39,544 bases of DNA from Methylotenera sp. (GCA_025359405.1 JANYGD010000084.1:1-39544); one strand, 5' to 3'. Counted from the first letter of the stretch, positions 23,325 to 33,306 are shown. Program-made: numbers and translations. The notes: generated by a model from the sequence alone, not told the origin.

Positions 23325-26300
23325 CTAAACCCTCATGGGTGAGTTTGTATTGATAGTATTTCGCTTCAGCGCCGCATTAAACTGATTAATGGGTACCGGC
23401 TTTCCAAACAAATATCCTTGGTAGTGCTTACAACCATTGCTCAAAAGCAGTTCTCGCTGCTCTTCTGTTTCTACACCTTCTGCAATAACATCCAAGCTTA
23501 GACTTTGCGCCATTACAATAATGGTGCGCACAATGGATTTATCGTAGTTATCGGTAACAATATCGCGCACAAATGTTTGGTCAATCTTGAGCTGATATAG
23601 CGGCAATCTTTTGAGATATTGCAAAGATGAATAGCCAGTACCAAAATCATCTAGTGAAAACTGCACACCAATTTCACCTAATTCAGCCATGGAGACGATA
23701 GTGTCTTCAATATTTTCCAACAAAAGGCTTTCTGTCAGCTCTAGCTTAAGTTGTAGTGGATTGATATTATGGCGCTTTATAGCAGCTTGTACTTGATGCA
23801 CAAAATCAGCTTGACGGAACTGCTTCGCGCTCACGTTGATTGACAGCGTAAGATGGCGAGTGTGCGCATTTTTTTGCCAGGTCTTGATTTGAGTACAAGC
23901 TACATCTAACAACCAACTTCCAATTGGTATGATGAGCCCAGTTTCTTCCGCCAACGGAATAAACTGTGCGGGAGACACTAAGCCGCGTTCTGGCTGTAGC
24001 CAGCGAATTAAGGCTTCTGCACCTATAGGGTTACCCAAATTATCCACCTGAATTTGGTAATATAGCTGAAACTCCTGATTATCGAGTGCCTTGTGCAATT
24101 CGCGCTCAAGCAACATACGAGCAGTGATGCTCGCCTGCATCTGAGGGTTGAAAAAGCGCATGGTGTTTCGACCCGCTTTTTTAGCCTGATACATAGCGAT
24201 GTCAGCTTGTTTTAACAACTCCTCAGTAGTAACTTGGTGATTGTTAAATACAACAATCCCAATACTAGAGGTAATATGGTATTTATGCTTATTAAGCTGA
24301 TAAGGTTGATTAAGGGCTTCCAGAATTTTATTGGCAATAGTCTCAGTCTGCGCTGCTGCTTCTAGATCTTGTTCACTCAGGTCTTCCAGTAGCATCACAT
24401 ATTCATCTCCACCCAAACGCGCGACCGTATCGCCCTCGCGTACACACGTTGTCAGGCGCTCAGCGACCTGTTGTAATAGCAAGTCGCCTATATCGTGTCC
24501 TAGCGAATCATTTAAATCCTTGAAATGGTCAAGATCTAAAAACAACACTGCCCCTTGGCGACCACTACGCGTACTGGTGGCCAATGCATGTTTGAGTCGA
24601 TCCAAAAGTAGCCGCCGGTTAGGCAACATAGTTAGCGAATCAAAAAATGCTAATTGCTGAATCTCCTCTGCCGCTGCTTTAATCTCACTAATATCAGTAA
24701 CTGTACCCACATAATGAGTAACGACATCACCTTCAGTTTTGACAGCTGTGATAGTGAGATTCTCAGGGAACACGTCGCCATTCTTGCGCCGATTCCAAAT
24801 TTCTCCTGACCATCGCCCAGTACTTTTGATGCTATGCCACATGGCTGCATAAAAAGCCGCATCATGTCGTCCTGAACTGAACATATTAGGGTTTTTACCA
24901 ATCACTTCGTCATCGGTGTAGCCAGTGGTTCTAGTAAAAGCCTTATTCACTCTCAAGATTTTGTTTTCAGCATCAGTAATCATCAAGCCTTCCTGCGATT
25001 CAAAAGCAGTGGCAGCAATACGCAACTCAGCTTCAGATTTTTTAACCGTAGTAATATCTTCAAGCGTGATACGCAACATTGATTGTTCGTCCTCATCATC
25101 CATGCGTACGCAATTAAGATTTGCATAAAAAGTCACGTCGTTTTTAAGAGTAAACTTCAGATCAAAACTGAGCTCTTCGCCTTTATTTAGCGCCTCCATA
25201 GTCAAAAACATACGAGACCAGCGACTTTTGTCATCTTCAGCAATAAATTGCGTAAAGCGCTCATTTAGAATGCTTTTATGATCCATACCGAACATCGCCG
25301 ATGCCCGCATATTAAGCTGAGTAATCAAACCATGTTTGCTGATAGTAAGGTAACCGATAGGGGCATACTCATAGAGATCTTTGTAGCGTGTATGCGATTC
25401 CTCCAACGCTATCTGCGCCTTTTGCAAGACTAGGTGTGTAGTTTTTTGCATGGTAATGTCAGTTTGCGTGCCAATCATGCGCAAGGGCTTACCATCGCTG
25501 TCGCGATCGACGATGATGCCTCGGCTAAGCATCCATTTGTACTGCCCGTCTTTACACTGCACGCGGTATTCAACCACATATAAATCAGACCTGCCTTCAA
25601 GATATGCTTGCCCAGATGATAATACATTTGCCATATCATCTGCATGGATGCGCGATATCCAATCCTGGCGATTAGTCATTACGTCATATTCAGAAAACCC
25701 CAACATCTCTTTCCAGCGTTTAGAATAATTAGCTTCTTGTGTCTGAACATTCACATCCCATACCCCGTCACCAGAGCCTTCAATAGCAAATTTCCAGCGA
25801 TATTCGCTCTCTTTTAGTTCTTGCTCAATCTGTTTATGTTCAGTGATGTCGGTGATAAAACCATGCCAAAGCACGTCGCCTTCACCCGCATGCTCTGGAG
25901 CTGAGTTACCTAAGATCCAACGCTCAGTACCATCTTCAAATTTCACCCGAAACTCTTCGTGCCATGGAGTTAGGTCTTTTGCAGAAACCTGGATAGAAGT
26001 AATAAGGTCATCGTAGTCATTAGGATGAATAAGCGCAAATGCTTTGGATGCATCCTCGCGCACCTCCTCCGGACTTAGATGAAATATTTGATTGATGGCT
26101 TCGCTAGCATAAGAAAAACAAGAACTGCCGTCAGGCCGCATGCGAAATTGATAAACAAACCCAGGTAATCGACTGGCAATTTTCAACAGCCGATTTTGCG
26201 CCTCATACCGTATCTCTTCAATCCGCTTGAGCTCGGTAATATCGCGTAGAAAAAACACAAACTGTCCACCTTCTGCGGGGTTATACTGCGCACTGGCTTC

Positions 26301-27185
26301 GACATGGAAACTGCTTCCATCCTTGCGGCGATGCGTGGTTTCGAAGCGGTCCTCGCCGTTTTCTATAATCTTTTCTATATGCTCTGCAATTTCAGCGGCT
26401 GATTTAGTGCTGATATCGCTAATCTGCATAGCTAAAAGTTCCTGCTTGCTATAGCCGCTCATTTGGCAATAGGTATCATTAACCTGTAATAGCCTCAACT
26501 GCATGTTCACTAGCCAATAGCCACTCATAGCTCCGTCAAGAATAGCCAGATGTTGCTCAGCACTTGCGCTGATGATTTTCTCACGTTCGTTAGCTTCAAA
26601 TAACAGCGCTAAGTTCTCAAGTATTCTTCTATTATTTTGAAATAAGCTAAAGACTATAAAACCAACATAGAAAAATCCGGCTACCGCCATCACTACAGAA
26701 ATGCCATCATCATCAACAAACAAGCGGATAATGATTGGTGAGGTAACAGTTACAACAAACGTAATCGCACTTACAAGATCAGCTGAATATGAAATCACTA
26801 CAGCAGTCGCCATGCCTATCAATATAAAAACTAAAAATATCTGATGTACAGGGTCGCCAGTAAGATACATTAAAACGCCAGCCGAACCCCATACTGAACC
26901 TGCTGCCAAAATGCCTAAACGGAATTTTTTTAATCTAGCTTGAAGGGTGGGATAATCATTTACGGGTACGCGTTGATATTTTCTAATTATTGCTAATCGA
27001 ACCAGTGTAACCAATGCCAAAACGACTAGCCAAGAAAAAATCAAAGTGAGTGTGACTTTGCCACTCATTGTGTAGGTTAACATAATCGCGAGCAACGTAG
27101 CAGTAAAAATTGCACCCTTACTATTGGCACATAAATATGCCAACTGCGCGGATAGTATTGCCATTTTTTTATTCTGACTATCCAT
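23325..27185 (-). CDS. multi-PAS GGDEF/EAL membrane sensor (cyclic di-GMP turnover)
   Basis: The 1286-residue protein has an N-terminal membrane region (about 15-190, around six helices), roughly five PAS-type domains with several PAC motifs (about 205-845), a GGDEF domain (about 850-1015) and an EAL domain (about 1025-1275). The cyclase site reads GGDEY (924-928) instead of GGDEF, with an RxxD inhibitory site ('REGD') five residues before it. The EAL domain keeps 'EALIRW', 'LELTES', 'DDFGTGYSSL', 'KIDQTFV', 'EGVET' and 'QGYLFGKP', so phosphodiesterase activity is likely. Whether the GGDEY site makes cyclic di-GMP is unclear. It stands alone, convergent with the DUF779 gene. Confidence 0.92.
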   Translation of the reverse strand: MDSQNKKMAILSAQLAYLCANSKGAIFTATLLAIMLTYTMSGKVTLTLIFSWLVVLALVTLVRLAIIRKYQRVPVNDYPTLQARLKKFRLGILAAGSVWGSAGVLMYLTGDPVHQIFLVFILIGMATAVVISYSADLVSAITFVVTVTSPIIIRLFVDDDGISVVMAVAGFFYVGFIVFSLFQNNRRILENLALLFEANEREKIISASAEQHLAILDGAMSGYWLVNMQLRLLQVNDTYCQMSGYSKQELLAMQISDISTKSAAEIAEHIEKIIENGEDRFETTHRRKDGSSFHVEASAQYNPAEGGQFVFFLRDITELKRIEEIRYEAQNRLLKIASRLPGFVYQFRMRPDGSSCFSYASEAINQIFHLSPEEVREDASKAFALIHPNDYDDLITSIQVSAKDLTPWHEEFRVKFEDGTERWILGNSAPEHAGEGDVLWHGFITDITEHKQIEQELKESEYRWKFAIEGSGDGVWDVNVQTQEANYSKRWKEMLGFSEYDVMTNRQDWISRIHADDMANVLSSGQAYLEGRSDLYVVEYRVQCKDGQYKWMLSRGIIVDRDSDGKPLRMIGTQTDITMQKTTHLVLQKAQIALEESHTRYKDLYEYAPIGYLTISKHGLITQLNMRASAMFGMDHKSILNERFTQFIAEDDKSRWSRMFLTMEALNKGEELSFDLKFTLKNDVTFYANLNCVRMDDEDEQSMLRITLEDITTVKKSEAELRIAATAFESQEGLMITDAENKILRVNKAFTRTTGYTDDEVIGKNPNMFSSGRHDAAFYAAMWHSIKSTGRWSGEIWNRRKNGDVFPENLTITAVKTEGDVVTHYVGTVTDISEIKAAAEEIQQLAFFDSLTMLPNRRLLLDRLKHALATSTRSGRQGAVLFLDLDHFKDLNDSLGHDIGDLLLQQVAERLTTCVREGDTVARLGGDEYVMLLEDLSEQDLEAAAQTETIANKILEALNQPYQLNKHKYHITSSIGIVVFNNHQVTTEELLKQADIAMYQAKKAGRNTMRFFNPQMQASITARMLLERELHKALDNQEFQLYYQIQVDNLGNPIGAEALIRWLQPERGLVSPAQFIPLAEETGLIIPIGSWLLDVACTQIKTWQKNAHTRHLTLSINVSAKQFRQADFVHQVQAAIKRHNINPLQLKLELTESLLLENIEDTIVSMAELGEIGVQFSLDDFGTGYSSLQYLKRLPLYQLKIDQTFVRDIVTDNYDKSIVRTIIVMAQSLSLDVIAEGVETEEQRELLLSNGCKHYQGYLFGKPVPINQFNAALKRNTINTNSPMRV

Positions 27186-27604
27186 TACTCGCCACCTATA
27201 TCCTAAAGTATGCAGCTTGTTATTTTGCTTAACAAATAACTTACCAAACGCATGTAAACGGAATGTGTAGTACGATTTATAATGAGAATTTTTAAATCCA
27301 TTGTTAATAAACCCAAGCTTAAGCGTAATTATGAATTGTCGTAACGATGTAAGTACGACAATTGTTAGCTTAATTTAGCTAGGGTTGTTGACAATATTGA
27401 AATCAGCAAAAAGTCTTCTGCCAATTTTCATATCTCTGTAACAATAAACTTCTTTTTATTCTTATTGCATCGCTGCTGATTCTGCATACAATTACTCGAG
27501 AAGTCAATATGACATGTGTTTTAAGAAAACAGCAGCAAAAAAAGATGTTTTAGCAAAATTCTGTTTTTACTGAAGCTAATTTTGTAAATTAAGGTAAAAT
27601 TACG
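27186..27604. other. gene-free stretch between PAS/GGDEF/EAL gene and 4.5S RNA
   Basis: I see no convincing gene in these 419 AT-rich bases. They should hold the divergent promoters of the large sensor gene and the 4.5S RNA. An imperfect inverted repeat lies at 27334-27363, and TAAAAT just before the RNA (27595-27600) could be its -10 box, though no good -35 box is seen. Confidence 0.5.
27334..27363. repeat. inverted repeat in intergenic region
   Basis: AATTGTCGTA and its exact complement TACGACAATT are separated by ten bases. Outer sequences TTAAGC (left) and GCTTAA (right) could extend the pairing after small internal loops. It could be a regulator site or an RNA hairpin; there is no T tail to support a terminator. 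Confidence 0.5.
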
Positions 27605-27705
27605 GTTGGCGGGCCTCCCCGCATTGTAAAGTAGCCAACCTGGTCAGATGCGGAAGCAAGCAGCCACAACTATTAAGCAAGTGCCGGGGGCAAGGCTCGC
27701 CTCCT
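27605..27705 (+). ncRNA. ffs: signal recognition particle 4.5S RNA
   Basis: The conserved Ffh-binding core is present: ACCTGGTCAGATGCGGAAGC followed by AAGCAGCC, then GTGCCGGGGG on the return strand. The ends pair as a hairpin: GGCGGGCCT (27608-27616) with AGGCTCGCC (27693-27701), one G-U pair. Size (about 100 bases) fits the short bacterial form. It pairs with Ffh to target membrane proteins. It lies just upstream of dnaX. Exact ends are approximate. Confidence 0.93.
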
Positions 27706-27826
27706 CCCTAAACCTACTGCGTGACTCATCTGCTTCGTTACGCGGTACTCGCAACTTCGCTGTACAACCACGTACTATCTTAGTTTCTGCGCGCCGTGCG
27801 CCTTGCAGCTGTGCCGCTCGTTACAG
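27706..27826 (+). repeat. candidate dispersed intergenic repeat between 4.5S RNA and dnaX
   Basis: This block contains phrases such as TCTGCTTCGTTACGCGGTAC, then TCGCAACTTCGCTGTACAAC, and later TGCGCCTTGCAG, with TCGTTAC occurring twice (around 27735 and 27816). The style resembles short repeats scattered between genes in betaproteobacteria, and it differs from the AT-rich flanks. Only one copy is visible here, so repetition in the genome is an inference. Confidence 0.35.
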
Positions 27827-27833
27827 TTTTTTT
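27807..27833 (+). terminator. candidate terminator downstream of 4.5S RNA
   Basis: AGCTGT (27807-27812) can pair with ACAGTT (27823-27828), with one G-U pair, and seven T follow from 27827. The stem is short, so termination may be partial, with read-through into dnaX. Confidence 0.4.
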
Positions 27834-27892
27834 GCAATTTAGCAATAATTTAGTCTTAGATGAATTGCTAATTTTCAGCTAAAATTTAACCT

Positions 27893-29536
27893 ATGTCATA
27901 TCAAGTCCTCGCGCGAAAATACCGCCCAAAATCATTCGAAACTTTAGTTGGGCAAGACCACGTCGTACGTGCGCTTACCAATGCGCTTGAGCAGCAGCGC
28001 TTGCACCACGCCTACTTGTTCACCGGCACACGCGGCGTCGGCAAAACCACCCTTGCGCGCATTTTGGCCAAGTCGCTCAATTGCGAAACTGGCATCACCG
28101 CCAGACCTTGCGGCGTGTGCAGCGCCTGCACCGAGATTGATCGTGGCCGCTTTGTTGATTTATTAGAAGTAGATGCCGCCAGCAACACGCAAGTGGATGC
28201 CATGCGCGATTTACTAGATAACGCCCAATACGCGCCGACTGTGGGTCGTTTTAAGGTGTACATCATTGATGAAGTGCACATGCTATCGAAAAGCGCGTTT
28301 AATGCCATGCTAAAAACGCTAGAAGAGCCACCAGCGCACGTTAAATTTATATTAGCCACTACTGACCCACAAAAAGTGCCAGTGACCGTGCTAAGCCGCT
28401 GTTTGCAGTTTAATTTACGGCAATTGGCCAGCCCAACTATTTCAGAACATCTGCAAAACGTACTCAACCAAGAAAATATCACATTTGAACCTGCGGCGAT
28501 TAGCCTGATTGCACGCGCTGCTGCTGGCAGTATGCGCGATGCGTTGTCGCTGACGGATCAAGCGATTGCCTACGGCAATCAACGCGTGAATGAAGCGAAA
28601 GTGCGCAGCATGTTGGGCGCGATTGATCAAAGTTATTTATATGAAATCTTACATGCTCTACAAGCCAATAACGGTGGAGAGTTGGTTGAAAAAGCCAAGC
28701 AGATGGAAGCACGCAGCCTTTCGTTCGAGGCCGCACTCAACGATTTAGCCAATTTGCTGCACCAAATCGCCATCGCGCAAAGCGTGCCACAAAGCATTGC
28801 TGACGATTTGCCAGAGCGTGGGCAATTGTTGGATTTGGCACAAAAACTATCGCCTGAAACCTTGCAGCTTTATTATCAAATCACCCTGCTTGGCCGCCGC
28901 GATATTGGCTTAGCGCCCGATGAGTACGCAGGCTTTACCATGACTTTGTTGCGTATGCTAGCGTTTGCACCAACTGAAAAAGTGGCAGATAATAAAACAG
29001 AAAAAACAGCTGTAAAATCGACAGAAAACACACAAACTCAAGCGCCAGCCAAACAAGCAGAACCTAAACCATTTAAACCAATTGAAAAAGATGCCCCTAG
29101 ATTCGAGCATTCTATGGCAAGCCTGGGAGGCAATATGCATGCGGATCCCAGCTCGATTGTTTTCGATGGCAATTGGCGTAAATTAGTCGAGCAAAACCTT
29201 AAACTTGGCTTGGCGCGTGCATTAGCGCAAAATTGCGAACTTGTGAGTTACGATGAAAATAGCTTTACTTTGCGCGTTTCTGAGAGTCAAAAACACTTGG
29301 TCAGCGCGAATTATCAAGACAAGTTATCTGCGTCTATCAATGAATATTTTGGCAAAAAAATCCGCTTAAACTTTGAAATTAATGCTGAGGCTAATACGCC
29401 TGCAAAACAGAATGCCAGCCAAAAGGCAGTTGTACAATCTGGGGTGGAAGCGTCGATTATGCAAGACAGCTTTGTGCAGGCGCTGATGCAGCAGCTTGAT
29501 GCGACCATAATTCCGAATTCCATCAAACCAAATTAG
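27893..29536 (+). CDS. dnaX: DNA polymerase III subunits gamma and tau
   Basis: The 547-residue protein begins 'SYQVLARKYRPKSFETLVGQ'. A Walker A loop 'GTRGVGKTTLARIL' lies at about 44-57, four zinc-binding Cys in 'LNCETGITARPCGVCSAC', Walker B 'VYIIDEVHMLSKSAFNAML' at about 120-138, and an SRC sensor region 'VLSRCLQFNLR'. It loads the sliding clamp and joins polymerase cores. A charged linker (about 365-410) leads to a tau-type C-terminal domain. No in-frame A-AAA-AAG slippery site was found for making gamma by frameshift. No clear Shine-Dalgarno sequence precedes the ATG. It leads the dnaX-ybaB-recR set. Confidence 0.96.
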   Translation: MSYQVLARKYRPKSFETLVGQDHVVRALTNALEQQRLHHAYLFTGTRGVGKTTLARILAKSLNCETGITARPCGVCSACTEIDRGRFVDLLEVDAASNTQVDAMRDLLDNAQYAPTVGRFKVYIIDEVHMLSKSAFNAMLKTLEEPPAHVKFILATTDPQKVPVTVLSRCLQFNLRQLASPTISEHLQNVLNQENITFEPAAISLIARAAAGSMRDALSLTDQAIAYGNQRVNEAKVRSMLGAIDQSYLYEILHALQANNGGELVEKAKQMEARSLSFEAALNDLANLLHQIAIAQSVPQSIADDLPERGQLLDLAQKLSPETLQLYYQITLLGRRDIGLAPDEYAGFTMTLLRMLAFAPTEKVADNKTEKTAVKSTENTQTQAPAKQAEPKPFKPIEKDAPRFEHSMASLGGNMHADPSSIVFDGNWRKLVEQNLKLGLARALAQNCELVSYDENSFTLRVSESQKHLVSANYQDKLSASINEYFGKKIRLNFEINAEANTPAKQNASQKAVVQSGVEASIMQDSFVQALMQQLDATIIPNSIKPN

Positions 29537-29545
29537 GAGAAAAAT

Positions 29546-29854
29546 ATGATGAAAGGTGGCATGGGCAATATGATGAAACAAGCCCAATTGATGCAAGCGA
29601 ACATGCAAAAAGCGCAAGCTGAGCTCGCAGTGACCGAAGTAGAAGGCGTCGCCAGCAACGGTATGGTGAAAGTGACGATGACTTGCAACAACACTATGAA
29701 ACGCGTAGTAATTGACGATGCAGCCATGGACGACAGGGAGACGCTGGAAGATTTGATATTAATCGCGCTCAATGACGCAAGAGCCAAAGCCGAAGCGACC
29801 TCGAACGCACGCATGAGTGGTATCATGCCGGCAGGTATGAAGTTGCCATTCTAA
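29546..29854 (+). CDS. ybaB: YbaB/EbfC nucleoid-associated protein
   Basis: The 102-residue protein has the family pattern: a Met- and Gln-rich first helix ('GNMMKQAQLMQANMQKAQAE'), 'VEGVASNGMVKVTMTCNNTM', and a C-terminal helix 'LEDLILIALNDARAKAEAT'. It binds DNA as a dimer and is nearly always encoded between dnaX and recR, as here. GGAG lies upstream of the ATG, nine bases after the dnaX stop. A second ATG follows directly and could serve as start. Confidence 0.95.
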   Translation: MMKGGMGNMMKQAQLMQANMQKAQAELAVTEVEGVASNGMVKVTMTCNNTMKRVVIDDAAMDDRETLEDLILIALNDARAKAEATSNARMSGIMPAGMKLPF

Positions 29855-29863
29855 CTTTCATTT

Positions 29864-30460
29864 GTGAAAAATCCACCTGCTTTAGAGCAACTCATCGATT
29901 CTCTGCGCTGCCTGCCTGGCGTTGGTCCGAAATCCGCACTACGCATGGCGTATTACCTGCTGCAGCGCGATAGAAAAGGTGCAAATGGCCTCGCGTTATC
30001 GCTTGAAAATGCCTTACAAGTGCTTAGTCACTGCACGCTCTGCAATAATTTTTCTGAAACGCCAATTTGCCCGTTATGCGATTCCGAAAAACGCAAGGCT
30101 TCAATGCTGTGCGTAGTAGAAATGCCCACCGATTTAATGATGATGGAACAAACGCAATCTTACAACGGAATGTATTTTGTATTAATGGGCAGATTATCGC
30201 CGCTTGACGGCATTGGCCCGAAAGAAATTAATCTCGATAAACTCATTAAGCGCGCGCAGGATGGCATAGTGAAAGAAGTAATTTTAGCCACCAATTACAC
30301 GGTAGAAGGCGAAGCAACCGCGCACTATATCAGCGAACTACTTAAAACGCGCAACATCGCTGTAAGTCGCATCGCACGTGGTTTGCCGATGGGTGGCGAA
30401 ATAGAATATGTGGATAGCGGGACGCTCGCTCAGGCCATCTTAGAGCGCAGAGGTATTTAA
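29864..30460 (+). CDS. recR: recombination protein RecR
   Basis: The 198-residue protein has the helix-hairpin-helix '[17 protein letters not shown]' near the N-terminus and a C4 zinc finger ('[16 protein letters not shown]'). A Toprim domain starts at '[16 protein letters not shown]', and the C-terminal '[17 protein letters not shown]' is intact. With RecO and RecF it helps load RecA in gap repair. The start is GTG (29864), nine bases after ybaB. Its stop codon overlaps the stop of the convergent gph gene (TTTAA shared), leaving no room for a terminator. Confidence 0.96.
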   Translation: MKNPPALEQLIDSLRCLPGVGPKSALRMAYYLLQRDRKGANGLALSLENALQVLSHCTLCNNFSETPICPLCDSEKRKASMLCVVEMPTDLMMMEQTQSYNGMYFVLMGRLSPLDGIGPKEINLDKLIKRAQDGIVKEVILATNYTVEGEATAHYISELLKTRNIAVSRIARGLPMGGEIEYVDSGTLAQAILERRGI

Positions 30461-31116
30461 GCAGAAATATTTAGTAAGCCCAACAAATCCTTCGGCGTTT
30501 CTATCAGTGCATCCGCACCCCACTCGCTTGGCTTATCGCTCACATCAATATAGCCAAATAACGCCACCACAGTTTTCATCCTAGCCGCTTTACCTGCTTG
30601 GATATCACGCTCGGCATCGCCCACATACACGCACTGTTGCGGCTTAACCCCTAGTTGTTTGCAAGCCAGCAATAGAGTTTCTGGTGATGGTTTTGGTTTT
30701 GATGCATCATCCCCACTCACCACACAAGCTGTGCGCTGATGCAAGCCCATACTTTCGATTAAGCGCAGTGTAAAACGACCTGGTTTATTGGTGACAATTC
30801 CCCATTTTAAATCTTTATTTTCAATAGCTTGCAATAATTCCGCAATGCCATCAAACAACACCGGGCTGCGCGTAAACACGGTATCGTAAATCGCTAAATA
30901 TTCATCGCGCATAGCGATAAAATTGTCGTCACTTGGTGTGATACCAAAGCCTAGACCGATTAATCCACGCGAACCGTGCGACGCGAACGGGCGAATCATC
31001 GCATCGCTTAAGATGGACTTTCCATGTCGTTTTAGCTGAATATTAAGCGCATAGCCTAGATCAGGCGCGGTGTCGACGAGTGTTCCGTCAAGATCGAAAA
31101 GTATCGTGCTTATCAA
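30457..31116 (-). CDS. gph: phosphoglycolate phosphatase, HAD family
   Basis: The 219-residue protein has all HAD motifs: '[16 protein letters not shown]' (nucleophile and acid Asp), 'WGIVTNKP' (motif II), '[13 protein letters not shown]' (motif III Lys) and '[17 protein letters not shown]' (motif IV). It resembles Gph, which removes phosphate from 2-phosphoglycolate formed in DNA repair. Other small substrates are possible, since HAD specificity is hard to read. It lies seven bases after ubiG, as in many proteobacteria, and its stop overlaps that of recR. Confidence 0.88.
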   Translation of the reverse strand: MISTILFDLDGTLVDTAPDLGYALNIQLKRHGKSILSDAMIRPFASHGSRGLIGLGFGITPSDDNFIAMRDEYLAIYDTVFTRSPVLFDGIAELLQAIENKDLKWGIVTNKPGRFTLRLIESMGLHQRTACVVSGDDASKPKPSPETLLLACKQLGVKPQQCVYVGDAERDIQAGKAARMKTVVALFGYIDVSDKPSEWGADALIETPKDLLGLLNISA

Positions 31117-31123
31117 ATCTTGC

Positions 31124-31834
31124 CTAACCTTTAATCGTGTGCATCATGTAGTTGACTGAAACATCATCACCCAACCAATAATGCTGCGTGATGGGGTTAT
31201 AACTCATGCCAATTTGATTGATTAACGATAAGTCTGCAACCCGCGCCCAGCTTGCCAACTCAGAGGGTTTAATAAATTTTTCATACTCGTGCGTGCCGCG
31301 CGGCAACATGTTTAGAATGTATTCTGCACCTATCACGGCAAATAAATAAGATTTAGGATTACGATTTAATGTAGAAAAGAAAACATGCCCACTCGGCTTA
31401 ACCAAAGCTGCACAGGCGCGCACCACGCTGGATGGATCTGGTACGTGTTCCAGCATTTCCAAGCAAGTCACTACATCAAAACTAGCAGGTTGTTCTTCAG
31501 CCAATTTTTCGACTGCAACTAAGCGATAAACCACTTCAACGCCGCTCTCTAAACTATGTAACTGTGCTACTTTCAGGGCTTTTTCGCCTAAATCGATGCC
31601 AGTCACTTTTGCACCTTTTTCTGCCATCGATTCACTCAAAATGCCGCCGCCACAACCTACATCCAGTACCGTTTTGCCCGAAAGGGAGACCGCTTTATCG
31701 ATGTAATTAAGTCGCAAAGGATTAATATCGTGCAACGGTTTAAATTCGCTAGTTTTATCCCACCATTTATGCGCTAACTCACTGAATTTATTGAGTTCTG
31801 CTTGATCTAAATTAACATAGTCCAAATTACTCAT
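31124..31834 (-). CDS. ubiG: ubiquinone biosynthesis O-methyltransferase
   Basis: The 236-residue protein has the SAM-binding motif '[19 protein letters not shown]' at about 57-75. '[21 protein letters not shown]' near the N-terminus is diagnostic of UbiG, and '[20 protein letters not shown]' follows. It methylates two hydroxyl groups during ubiquinone synthesis. It overlaps mtaD by four bases (ATGA) and is followed by gph, a common order in beta- and gammaproteobacteria. Confidence 0.96.
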   Translation of the reverse strand: MSNLDYVNLDQAELNKFSELAHKWWDKTSEFKPLHDINPLRLNYIDKAVSLSGKTVLDVGCGGGILSESMAEKGAKVTGIDLGEKALKVAQLHSLESGVEVVYRLVAVEKLAEEQPASFDVVTCLEMLEHVPDPSSVVRACAALVKPSGHVFFSTLNRNPKSYLFAVIGAEYILNMLPRGTHEYEKFIKPSELASWARVADLSLINQIGMSYNPITQHYWLGDDVSVNYMMHTIKG

Positions 31835-33216
31835 ACTGTTGACTCACTAGACTTAAATTGTGCAACCTTGAATTGCTCAACTTTACTCTGCCATTTATTG
31901 ATAATGTCGCTGAATTGTTGCGGCTCTACATTGCTATAGACACCATTGCCGCCATTCGGTTTGTGATATTTCAAATCGCCATTCACCCAAACATGACTTA
32001 CTTGCTCGCGCCCAGCCACATAGACCAAATGCGAAGCTACATCAAAGCATGGCTGCATGTTCATATCACTCATTTTAACAGCGGTTAAATCGGCCAACTT
32101 ACCAATTTCTATGGAACCTATTTTATCATCCAATCCCAAAGCTTTAGCACCATTAATCGTGGCCATTTCCAACGCTTGGTGTGCAGAAATTGCGGTGGCA
32201 TCGCCACTTTGCCCTTTTGCCAGCAATGCAGCTAATCGCATCTCTGTAAACAAATCTAAGCGATTATTGCTAGCCGCGCCATCAGTCCCTAAGCCAATAT
32301 TGATGCCATGTTTGGCGTATTCAGCAATCGTTGCGGTGCCAGAGGCCAACTTCAAATTAGAACTTGGGCAGTGCACGATGCTGCAACCATGTTCAGCCAG
32401 CAATTTAATTTCGGTATCATCCAAATATACACAATGCGCCAAGGTTAAATTGGGCCCTAATAAACCCAAATTCGCTAATCGACTCAACGGCCGCAAGCCA
32501 TAAGTTTGTTCGCTTTCGCCAATTTCATGTTGCGTCTCATGCATGTGCGTATGCACACCAATATTGACTTGCTCAGCTAACGTCATGATGCGCTCAAACG
32601 CTGCATCTGACACCGTATAAGGCGCGTGTGGTGCGAAACTAAAGCTAACCAAAGCTTCGTCACGCAGTGCGTCGCGCGCCTCTAAGCCTTTGTTGATATA
32701 GCTTTCCGCATCATTAGCGTAGTTGGTCGCAAACTCTAACACCACTAGTCCTAAATTAACACGCATGCCTATTTGTGCACTCGCCTCCGCAGCCGCTAGC
32801 GGATAAAAGTACATATCATTAAAGGTGGTAATACCGCCACTTAACATTTCCGCACAAGCTAGCAGCGTACCATCACGCACAAAGCTGGGCGACACCAATT
32901 GTGCTTCAGCGGGCCAAATATGTTTTTCTAGCCATAGCATGAGTGGTAAATCATCGGCCAAGCCACGCATTAGACTCATGGCGGCATGTGTGTGCAAGTT
33001 AATTAACCCCGGCATTAAAACTTGATCATTCAGCTGAATCACCTCAGTTGCTTGATAATTTTCTTGGGCAGATGAAATTGCACAAATATCAATAATGGTA
33101 CCCGATTGAACAACAACGGCCTGACGCTCTAGCAATGTAATGTGGGGAACAATAGGCAGCAGCCAACGGGCTTCAATGATTAAATCTACTTTTAATAAAT
33201 CAAGCTGTGTTTTCAT
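31831..33216 (-). CDS. mtaD: 5-methylthioadenosine/S-adenosylhomocysteine deaminase family amidohydrolase
   Basis: The 461-residue protein is a TRZ/ATZ-type metal-dependent hydrolase. '[20 protein letters not shown]' carries the HxH metal motif (near 75), '[12 protein letters not shown]' and '[11 protein letters not shown]' supply further ligands, and '[15 protein letters not shown]' has the catalytic Asp. Characterised members deaminate S-adenosylhomocysteine or methylthioadenosine. Lying just upstream of the SAM-dependent methyltransferase gene ubiG with a four-base overlap, it may help clear the S-adenosylhomocysteine made by methylation. The substrate is not proven by sequence. Confidence 0.85.
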   Translation of the reverse strand: MKTQLDLLKVDLIIEARWLLPIVPHITLLERQAVVVQSGTIIDICAISSAQENYQATEVIQLNDQVLMPGLINLHTHAAMSLMRGLADDLPLMLWLEKHIWPAEAQLVSPSFVRDGTLLACAEMLSGGITTFNDMYFYPLAAAEASAQIGMRVNLGLVVLEFATNYANDAESYINKGLEARDALRDEALVSFSFAPHAPYTVSDAAFERIMTLAEQVNIGVHTHMHETQHEIGESEQTYGLRPLSRLANLGLLGPNLTLAHCVYLDDTEIKLLAEHGCSIVHCPSSNLKLASGTATIAEYAKHGINIGLGTDGAASNNRLDLFTEMRLAALLAKGQSGDATAISAHQALEMATINGAKALGLDDKIGSIEIGKLADLTAVKMSDMNMQPCFDVASHLVYVAGREQVSHVWVNGDLKYHKPNGGNGVYSNVEPQQFSDIINKWQSKVEQFKVAQFKSSESTV

Positions 33217-33268
33217 ATGGCTATTATAACGATTTAAACCATCTCATTTGAAAACGTAGACAATAAAA

Positions 33269-33290
33269 AACCCCGCTTGCGCGGGGTTTG
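33269..33290 (-). terminator. rho-independent terminator after ompA-like gene
   Basis: A perfect 9-bp stem (AAACCCCGC / GCGGGGTTT) with a four-base loop is followed on the minus strand by TTTTTTATTGT. The plus-strand side also has GTTTTT, so the structure may work in both directions. It separates the OmpA-like gene from mtaD. Confidence 0.9.
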
Positions 33291-33306
33291 TTTTTACCAA
33301 TCCGAC

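Noticed and set aside
27284-27346. 20-codon ORF in the gap upstream of the 4.5S RNA
   Set aside because: No ribosome-binding site, short, and it runs into an inverted repeat.
28970-29030. A-rich runs in dnaX as a possible programmed frameshift site for gamma subunit
   Set aside because: GAA AAA ACA and GAA AAA GTG are not in the A-AAA-AAG register needed for slippage, and no adjacent stem was evident.
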